DNA of 64,000 nt, from the NCBI GenBank assembly GCA_037176885.1, contig JAWWNJ010000184.1, positions 124,001 to 188,000 on the forward strand. Direction: 5' to 3'. This document shows, piece after piece, positions 56,040 through 64,000 of this stretch. The notes beneath the pieces were generated by a model. It was not told the DNA's origin. It ran no database searches and saw only the letters and a program-made list of their open reading frames with translations. The position numbers were made by a program, and so were the translations under genes. The stretch is from Favolaschia claudopus. Lineage: Eukaryota; Basidiomycota; Agaricomycetes; Agaricales; Mycenaceae. Position 1 is the stretch's first letter. Every line of letters begins with the position of its first letter.

Positions 56040-59037
56040 ATGCCCGCTGTGCGGACGGTGAGGGAAGGCAAGCAGTGGGGGCGGAAAAAGAGAAGATCAG
56101 ACGCGCAGAAGGCGACCTGTTTCGGGTCTAAAGTCTGTGCGCCCGTGCCTTCTTCGCGTCGATCCGCCCTCGGAAAGGAGAATCTTCTCCCATCCTCTTC
56201 CTCCTCCTCTGCTCCCACAAGCCCGGTTACACATTCTCGTACCTCTTCGAGCCCATACACGCGTTCAAATGACGCGATTCTCAAGCTCAAACAGAGAAGT
56301 GACACTTACGAGAAGAAGTACCGAAATGTGGTACGCAAAGCATCCCGGGCCGAGACGCGCAAAGCCGATGTGCAGAAACGGGTTGAAGAGCTGGAAGACC
56401 AACTCCGCGGTGTGCAAAGCTCTTCTTCTCAGTTTGTCGCGTCACTTCAACGGCAGCTTGATGATCTGTCGAGGGAGTTGATACAGTGCAAGCAGAGAGA
56501 AGCAGATCTCCGCGCACGGAACGAGGAAATGCGCCGGAAGAAAGAGGCGTTAGCCAAGAAGGTATCTCGGTTTGATGGCCGCATGGAGACGGGCGTCGCA
56601 AAGTTATCTGCACAGTCGCTGAAGGAGGATGGTGTTATCACGGCGGGGATCCGGGCTGCCGTTCGCGACGTGGTTTCTTTCGGCGCACCGGTGGATAATA
56701 TCGACAAGATTATACATGCCATTGCAAAGGGTCTCAATATTCATCTAACAGACCACATCAGTGCTCGCAGCGCTTCTCGAATTGTGATTGAAGGCGGGGT
56801 GGCCGCAAAGATGCAGCTTGTTGATGCTGTTAAAAATACTGAACGTGAGTGTGCTTAAACAATCATTGAACACAATTCTGATATGCTAGACTCACCAGAT
56901 CTCACTGTCAGTGGGGACGGGACAAGTCACAAAAACCTCAACTATGAATCTCGTTATATCGCAATCGAAGGGAAATTACTTGCCCTCGGCCTCACTCAGG
57001 CACCAAGCCACACTAGCGAAGAGCAATTGGCGGGATGGCTATCTCTCATTCAAGAGATGTACGAGATCTATAACTCCAGCCCTCTTGGACGCCAATATCC
57101 CGAGGACTTTCGTACCTTTTTCGTGAAAGTCACCGGCATGATGACTGACCACGCGGCGGACCAGAAGAAGTTACGCGCATTATTTCTAGCGATGAAGACA
57201 CGAATGGAGCGCGAACGTCGAGGTGAACGCGCTTTGCTGTCGGTTTCGGCACCAAAACTTCTCGAAGTCATCTATCAAGTTACCTCGGAACGGATAGAAG
57301 CTGTTGGTGGGATGGCAGCATGGGACGCACTTTCGGAGGACCAGCGCGCCAGCTACGAGTACAATTCGACACTCCATGCCGAGGTTTGCCAGCGATTTGG
57401 GCAGGCGGAATTCGACAAACTTTCTCAGGAGGAACGCGATGAAGTCGATTTTTTTCTTGGTGGAGGCTGCTTCATGCATAAAGACTTGAATGCGCACAGA
57501 GGTAGGCTCGATTTGATTGATCCCGAGTATCTGAAATATTAATCTGGTCACAGGAGGTGTTGAGCGCATGATGGCGGCGTGGCTGAAGCATGGATTTGAA
57601 CAGCCTATCCTGCTCATGAACAAAGACAACGCAGCAGCAGCTGCCTCCGGATCCGCCGCAGCCAAAGAGCGGGCCGAAAAAGTTTCCTCCCGTGGCGGAG
57701 TGAAGCTTTGGGAGCTCATGGGCATGCTTCTCAACAATAAAGACGACAAGAAGGGCCAACAGGACCGTCACGGCGTATATTTCTGTGCGCACGAACATAT
57801 TGGGTACTCACTACGATTTCCGGACACTAGCAACACACGCTACGGCTGTTTTTCCGAAGCTGCCGCCGAGATTATCGTCAATCTCGCTGTTTACCGCGAG
57901 CTCATGCAGTTCATTCGCGATCGCAAGATGTCCCTCGCCTATACAAATCTCGAGAAGAATATCTGGGAAGGGATTAATGATGTACGCACCCTCATCGAAC
58001 TGGTCGTGCTTTTGTGGTATGGTCAAAACTTCAGCCAACCCGTCCTGCGCCACGTCCGATCGTGGACGGAATCCAATGGTCTTCGGAACCTCTGGGACAT
58101 AGTACCAATCGCAGAAGCCGTTATAGCGCACTGCGAGCGTGTTATTGCCGATCCGGATATCATTATGGGCGAAAACTTGACGTACGAGAAGGCTTCGATG
58201 GATGGCAAACAATGGGAGCGGTCGGAGGCGATGTACGCAGCCCATGCGTTGCTCCCCAAGCTCCCACGGAACGAGGTGCGCGTAATATTCGTGGAATACC
58301 TCGAGGGAGCTCTGGACAAATGGCGCACCTTCTGTTCGGATCTACTTGGAGGTAAACTGACCGACAAACAAAAAAAAGACGCGTGGATGCCTACCACAAA
58401 TGACCACAACGAGGGGTTCCTGGGCGCTGCTGGACGACGTGATCAGCGTCGTGCGCCAAATGCGACCCTGGAATTTGTTAACTCAAAGACTCAGTACAGG
58501 AAGAATGGCACAGGTGAATTTATTGCAGAAAAACTTAATACCCCAGCAGCGCAGGGTTTCCTGCCTAAACGGGCACAGGAAATGTCAAGCGAGGGTTGCC
58601 AGCAGAAGCGTAAGCTTGCACAGCCGAGCATGATCGTCATACAGTTGAAGAACATCGCGCAAAGAAGGAGAAGGTCGACAAAAAGAAAGCCGACGAGCTC
58701 GCAGAGATCAATAGCTGTTCTCCAATCTTCGACGCCACTCGTTTCACAGATCCAGAGCAGCTGAAAGGCTTCACTGTTCCCCAGATCGAGCTGCAGATCA
58801 AATGGTTCCGAGTCCGAGAGCTCGAGATTGACAAGAAAACAGAAATCCCGGCACAAGCTGAAGAAAGCGGAGAAAGCGGAGGTCCTTGTGGCGGCGATAA
58901 GACGATGGATGGGTCGAGTTGATGCTGGAGAGGTTGCTCTCATGGGTACACTTGCTCGGCAGACTATGGGGGAGGAGGACGAGGTAATCGAGACAGACGA
59001 TGAAGACAATGATGCCGGATATGGAGACCGAGATTAA
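56040..59037 (+). pseudogene. Transposase-like multicopy-family protein, frame-broken
   Basis: Exons 56,040-56,844, 56,890-57,501 and 57,554 onward join in frame. Order: basic/Ser-rich N-terminus; coiled coil at residues about 85-180 (KRVEELEDQLRG, EEMRRKKEALAKK); then a conserved core with VSGDGTSHKNLNYESR, TDHAADQKKLRALF, CFMHKDLNAHRGG, PILLMNKDN, FPDTSNTRYG and TTNDHNEGFLGA. I associate this pattern with a repeated agaricomycete family of unknown function; its regularly spaced Asp residues make a DDE-type transposase possible but unproven. The frame shifts near 58,625 (from KRKLAQ to EHDRHTVEEHRAKK) and again near 58,845 (to KKAEKAEVLVAAIRRWMGR), then runs to a TAA at 59,035. With the shifts undone the tail is one continuous Lys/Glu-rich helix, so the breaks are real mutations or sequence errors. 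No terminal repeats were found. Confidence 0.62.
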
Positions 59038-59736
59038 TCACACATTTACAGCCGCTTGTAATGGTTAATAACTTTGTAATTACTGTATATACCTTTGGAT
59101 ACATATATACTATGATCTTGTCTACTTGCAGGGACCATAGGAGACGAGGGACGAGCGTGGTGAAGCAGATTGTAGAAGACAAGCGGATTTGCCATGCTGT
59201 CAAGGCAATTGACAGAAGGTACAAACAACTGTCAACGGACATTTGATGCCCGCCAGTTGCCGGTCACCAATACACGGTTTCCCTTTGACAGCTATCTACA
59301 AAACACTGGAGCGCTCCGAAAAAAAGTTCCCATTGATGCGATGACGTCAATTGCCATATGAGGTAGGCACTGCCGGATCCATTGCGTCGACGGCTGGCGC
59401 GTCAGGGCGGGGCGACCTCGTGTTGCAGCCTATGCTCTTGATTGGACATCCCGTTGGCGGCCATGGTAATCATGAGCCGCTTGTGTGCAGGAGGGATGTA
59501 GCGGAAGGTATTGTAGGGCATGGTAGGCGAGAGAGACGTTCCAGGAGCAGTGACGAAAGGGCGAGTGTCGTTGGAGAGAGTGGAGCGGGCTGGCCGAATT
59601 AGGCAGGAGCTGTGAAAACCGTTGTGTGGAAAACGCGTCTCTGGAGTAAGATATACGCGCCGTGAATTCTGCTTATATAAGATTACATAATAAGATTCTT
59701 ACGCGGTCAGAGGTCAGAGTGACCAAGCGAATTTTC
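59038..59736. other. No gene seen
   Basis: A frame at 59,351-59,602 is Gly/Arg-rich without a domain. Nothing else is supported. Confidence 0.35.
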
Positions 59737-60134
59737 CCGCAGGTCCCGTGATAATTCACGTGAAATAGCAGGTGACTTCTCACACGCTTTCCCCGGCGCC
59801 GCGCGCCGTCGAGTGCCGCACGCTTGGCGACTATTTCACAGCGACGGCATCGGCAAGCAATCGGCCGAGCTTTCGGCAATCATAGCCGAGGACCCGCAAG
59901 CACCCGCGGGTTCCGCTGTACGGGACCCGGTGGGTCGCAGAGAATGCGACCCGTACCCCGACCCGGCCGACCCTCGGGTACAAACCCGTGCGTAGACCCG
60001 CGACCCGTGTTGAACCCTAGTGCGGCGCCGAGGGCAAGCAATCCAGCAAAAACTTACATTCATACCCCGGAGTTTGGGACGGAGCCCCGGCAAGCTGTGC
60101 ACCAGCCGTAGGGAGGGACGGGCGGGGTGCTTAC
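59737..60134 (+). repeat. Family A copy interrupted by a family P element
   Basis: The 5' part (GCAGGTCCCGTGATAATTCA) matches 30,738 and the 3' part (AGTGCGGCGCCGAGGGCAAG through GGGCGGGGTGCTTA) completes the copy. Between them, about 59,817-60,018, lies an inverted ACCCG-rich family P element. So P inserted after A. The copy ends 33 bp before the kinase-like start codon. Confidence 0.7.
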
Positions 60135-60167
60135 AGCTCAAAGACGTGTCATTTGCACGTGACCAGA

Positions 60168-62153
60168 ATGGACTCTGCTACTGCCCCCACCAGCTCAAGG
60201 TCGAGAAGGCCGCAAATCCCCAGTTGGGAGGCGACGATATCCGGTGCCCCACTTGTTGAAGATCCTGCGTTTGGCCCAAATTTCACCTTCGCGGATATCT
60301 TGACCTTGCGTCTCCCCACAGTGCGGGATGTTTCTCGGAGTGAACACACTGCTCCGTATAGTGATCTTTATCCATCCCCAACGCCGCCTCGGTTCTATCT
60401 GCGGGATGACGACTTACTATCTTCCCTTGTCGAAACATTCTATCTCCTCGTGAGCCGGCAGTGCAAAGCTCACCATCGCCCTCTGAGCAATTGCAATACC
60501 CCTCCAAAAGCTCGCGCCGCCTGGGAGTTCCTGAAGGAACACGTTGAAACCCCGTATACAAATGAAGGCTTTATCGCCACGTACGCAGTTCATATCAACA
60601 ACATTCTGTCGGCACTTTGTTACTACATCAACGAGACTACCTGCGTAACTTCCGCATCCATCCAGGAGTTTTCCCAGTGCGGCGACCAAATAATCACTCG
60701 GGCATTCAGGCAAGATATACCTGGCATGCCTACGGTCAATTGGCCTGTTAGTGGAATAGCGGTGGAGTGGAAAACATCGAGGGTGTTCGAATGCCACCGT
60801 CACGAGCTCAGTGAGTTCTCGGTCATATGCGATGGAACTGCGGAAGGGATGGAGGGCATCATGAAGAAGGTATGATTTAAGATAGATGGAGTTCAACACA
60901 AAGCTGAACTGTAGCTTTGGCAGCTAGGACTTCACATGAACACCGTAGAGAGCCATATGCGTAGCGAGATCAATCGCCTGGAAGCCGCGGCCCAACGCAA
61001 CTATCCTGGCCCTTCCGATTTGTTACCTGCAAACAGATTTGGGGCGATCTTCACCGGCGTCGATCTTGTCATGGTAGAAGCGAGTGAGCACATCGCTACC
61101 CACCAGAAGATATGGACTCACATACAACATACAGTTACTGGCGTGTTTCCAGATGGCACTTCACTGCCTGGTCTCGCTTATACAACAACGGCCGTGGAGT
61201 CTCGCTCCGCGGGTGACGGCTCTTCGCACAGTATCCTAGCCCTCATGATTGCTGCATTATACGATGTGGGTCGACGCAGCACCATTGATGACCTTAGTGA
61301 TCCCGCCCAAAACATTTGGAACCAGTATAATTGGCAACTTGGCTCTTCACCCGGTGGCGAGCCTGGCACCACTGGCTCAAAGTCTTTGCCATCCTCTCAA
61401 GCCTCGGGAGCTTCAGGTGGTGGCTCTTCACAACCTCACAACTTCTCGCAAATGGTGAGCACTCCTTGTCTCTCTGGCACTTGAGAAACTTTCTCACAAC
61501 TTTGCCAAGCACCTGAAATATGATCTGGACGGTTTTAACACTGCACCTCGCCCATTGCTTTGCTGCCAGTGCGTTCCCAATCAGGCTTCATTTGTGGATG
61601 CACATGCTGTGCTGGAGTTGAACTCTAACGGAGCAAGGGTGGGAAGCCGCGCGTCGACTTTCAGAGGTGTTTTGCATATGGGTGACACTGATCTCCATGT
61701 TTTCCTCAAAACTTACCCCCGCGTTATCACCGGCTTTTTGGATCGCGAGCGCGCTGCCTACAGTCTCGTGAGAAACGTAACCCATGTGCCTCAATTGTTT
61801 GCCCACATACTCGAGCCACATGGGCATTATGCCGGTCTTCTTCTCGAAGACGCAGGTGACCAGCTGGGCAATGGTGATTGGAGCGACATCAAGCTCTCCG
61901 AGGCAGACAGGTACTTACTGGTCCCGGTGCTGGCTAATAACAACTGTTGACTTGTGGCAGGACACACTTATATTGCATCATGAAGGAGATTCACAGTGCT
62001 GGTGTGATACACGGCGACTTAGTGCCGCGCAATTTTGTGCGTAGTGCGCGCGGGATTCTCGCTGTAGATTTTGAATTTGCTATTGTTGGGCATAACTGTG
62101 CGGGGGAAAGCTGTGGAGAGCTCCAAAGTTTCCGGCGTATGTTGCGTATCTAG
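60168..62153 (+). CDS. Protein-kinase-like protein with HGDL/DFE motifs
   Basis: Exons 60,168-60,869, 60,915-61,454, 61,510-61,910 and 61,961-62,153 join in frame to 611 residues. The introns are 45, 55 and 50 bp; the second uses an AAG acceptor. The C-terminal 200 residues form a compact kinase-like fold: FLKTYP (ATP-binding Lys), DRERAAYSLV (helix C Glu), GLLLEDAG (hinge), GVIHGDLVPRNFV (catalytic loop, HGD for HRD) and VDFEF in the DFG position, ending soon after as is usual for this fungal group. The N-terminal 400 residues, with a Ser/Gly-rich linker near residues 385-410, match nothing I know. Agaricomycete genomes carry many such kinase-like proteins; substrates are unknown and some are probably inactive. 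ATG 60,168 is the first in frame, just past a GC-rich repeat that must lie in or next to the promoter. Confidence 0.78.
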
Positions 62154-62948
62154 TAGTGCTGGGTTTTGAATGCTGTATTTTACGATGTATTAATACAGGG
62201 CGTATTTATACACGTATAATACATTTCCTACGTGGGAGCCTCGGAGGGCTATGTCAGCCTTTTTGTACAATCTGGCCCATATAGGGTAAGTATGATTGAT
62301 CGAAATCATGGATATTGGTGGTTCGGCTGGTTCCGGCAACAATGTTTGACCCCTTGATACGGTCTCAAATGGGGAAAATCCTGATGATCTTGCGGAAATG
62401 CCGAAAGCAGTCTCAGCCCGAAAAAAACCCATACGAGGCGAAAAAAATGGTTTACAAAAGTAAACGCTAATCTCCCAACACTGGAGCGCATGCCGTAACC
62501 ATCAATCCGTGATCTCCGCTGTCAGGGAACCTCCGGGGAACGCCGAAGCTGCCAAAGCGACGTATGTCTCGATTTTACTGTAGCTGGGGCCAATGCCACA
62601 CAATCATAGGAAGCCAATTGCTTCTTATGTATCTATAGAATGGGTCTGCATACTCTGAATTCATTCATTTAACAGCCCCCCGAGACTACAATGCTATGAA
62701 TACCTCGAGGTAATATACTAGTAGTAGTAAGGTCCGACATGCAATACGTATACAGTAAATGTAGCGGCGTCAAAGATTGAACAGAGCTAAGTATATATCA
62801 AATCTACGTCGGATAGCCCATAGTGTTCTTAGTATACCTTGCAGAGCCCTTATTTCCTGGTTTAGCTTAAGTTGTCCGGCGAGTACCAGTCGTCGGGCCA
62901 GCAAAATGATGAACATCACCGACCATATGAGACACATCTCCTCCAATA
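62154..62948. other. No gene seen
   Basis: TATA-rich sequence follows the kinase stop (62,177-62,225), with a TACGTATAATAC-like inverted pair. No frame recognised. Confidence 0.35.
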
Positions 62949-62984
62949 TTGTTGTTTTTCATCGATCTGAGCCATAGCCGAGAT

Positions 62985-63387
62985 TGTGCCGGAGCTTTTA
63001 ACTGTTCTCGGAGGTTCTTTGGCATTGTTCCGAATCAACATCCTCTGCAAGATCTTCGTCAGCACATTCACACCCGCCTCATTACCGACCTGCGCGACTT
63101 CAAGGAGGGCGGCTACACGATCTTAGCTTTACAGCAAAACGCACTCCGAGAGAAGCTAGTAGGTCTTAAAGGGTATTCAGTCACCTCTATTTCCGCATTT
63201 CAGAGTGTCTTTGTACGTTTGCTCTCCACTGCTTCTATACTCTTCTCACACCCCACAATCTTAGGACTGGATTCGTTCCATTACTCGCCCTCCCGATCGA
63301 AGGCAGCCTCCACCTGTCAACCTCGAACGCGCCATTTGTTATTTTGGCTCTTGCAGTGTTGTCGGAAAAATCCTGGATTGCTTATAG
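62985..63387 (+). other. Possible two-exon gene fragment
   Basis: A frame reading FFGIVPNQHPLQDLRQHIHT then RLITDLRDFKEGGYTILALQ runs to about 63,207. A downstream exon 63,265-63,387 (DWIRSITRPPDRRQPPPVNL...) could be joined with a weak GTCTTT donor. Composition is protein-like but no family is recognised and no start is convincing. Confidence 0.28.
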
Positions 63388-64000
63388 CGGCGTGGAAGTA
63401 GTTAGAAGGTCTTCGAAGGCCCCAAGCCTCGGGGTCTCTTATAATGTACAGTTAAAACCTCATGATGGCCTCTAAGACACTCGGGTGACCTCTAAGCCAC
63501 TCTAATCCATTACGCGATTAGAGCCTTCCAGCACCTTGGAAGCCGCTAGGATCCACTGGCTTGCACAATAGGTATCCTGTAGTTATCCTGTATTTATGAC
63601 AGTACTACATCACACATGAAGAGGGATGAACACAGTTTTATTTCATTCTGAATAGTGGTACAGTGGTACAGTATAACTACCTGCGCTACTTCCCACGGCA
63701 CACGGACGAGCGCGGCGGGGGCGAAGCACAACGAGATGAATACCGAGCATGCGGCGAGTGATCTTGAGATCCGGATTGAAACAGCCCCGCCTGGAACCAC
63801 TTGAAATGACTGGGCTTGCGGCGGCGGTTGACGCTGGCAAAAGTAGAGATGAGGAGGGCGAAAGCGAAGGCGAAAACAGATAAACATACCGGCGCATCGT
63901 CGTTGTCGTGTGATCCACGCTAAGGGATTAATCTGAACATTCGATGGCCTGCACGACGTGTGGATCAAAAATGTGAACAGAATATGATAAGTCGACAGCT
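63388..64000. other. No gene seen
   Basis: Repeated CTCTAAGCCACTC-like words at 63,467-63,505. A minus-strand Arg/Ser-rich frame at 63,643-63,918 has no domain. Confidence 0.35.

Noticed and set aside
56137..57749. Several overlapping frames on both strands
   Set aside because: Shadows of the 56,040-59,037 gene in other frames.

Overview
The window looks like a repeat-choked stretch of nuclear DNA from a filamentous basidiomycete, most likely an agaricomycete. Coding sequence is broken by short introns (about 37-90 bp, mostly GT-AG, with branch-like CTAAC/CTGAC signals). The mobile elements are of kinds common in such genomes: Tnp2/CACTA, copia, DIRS-type, LINE and many small inverted-repeat elements. 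The placement rests on protein style and element types, not on a database search. No rRNA, CRISPR, origin or prokaryotic operon is visible.

Layout. 1-12.4 kb is non-coding repeat debris: inverted-repeat elements, a DIRS reverse-transcriptase fragment, a degenerate tRNA-like sequence and an F-box-like remnant. 12.5-13.0 kb holds a small AT-hook protein gene. 15.8-18.6 kb holds the most interesting gene: a complete-looking DNA cytosine-5 methyltransferase catalytic domain in about ten exons. One of its introns appears to BE a transposable element, with splice sites at the element ends and a 7-bp target duplication; another intron contains a second element. 19-22 kb is GC-rich tandem and inverted repeats.

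22.25-43.37 kb is a giant inverted repeat. The left arm is 5,278 bp (22,250-27,527) and the right arm 7,378 bp (35,993-43,370); the right arm is the left arm plus extra blocks of 236 and 1,864 bp. The loop is about 8.5 kb. Each arm carries the N-terminal part of a Tnp2 gene, a four-exon gene for a protein with two GATA-like zinc fingers (intact in both arms), and the tail of a LINE. The loop carries GC-rich elements in tandem, several inverted-repeat elements, an LTR-like repeat and the Rap1/Myb-like end of a gene.

43.7-51.6 kb is a nest of insertions: a 455-bp Mutator-like MITE with a 9-bp target duplication, then a copia pol relic on the minus strand split by at least four later insertions. 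53.6-54.9 kb holds a clean six-exon gene of unknown function, 56.0-59.0 kb a frame-broken member of what looks like a multicopy transposase-like family, and 60.2-62.2 kb an intact four-exon protein-kinase-like gene. The last 1.8 kb is mostly empty.

How it fits together: there is no operon logic. The genes are separate and embedded in transposon layers. The unifying theme is insertion history: empty sites, target duplications and nested order can be read directly, and at one locus an insertion seems to have been tolerated by becoming an intron of a DNA methyltransferase gene, an enzyme class that itself often acts on transposons.
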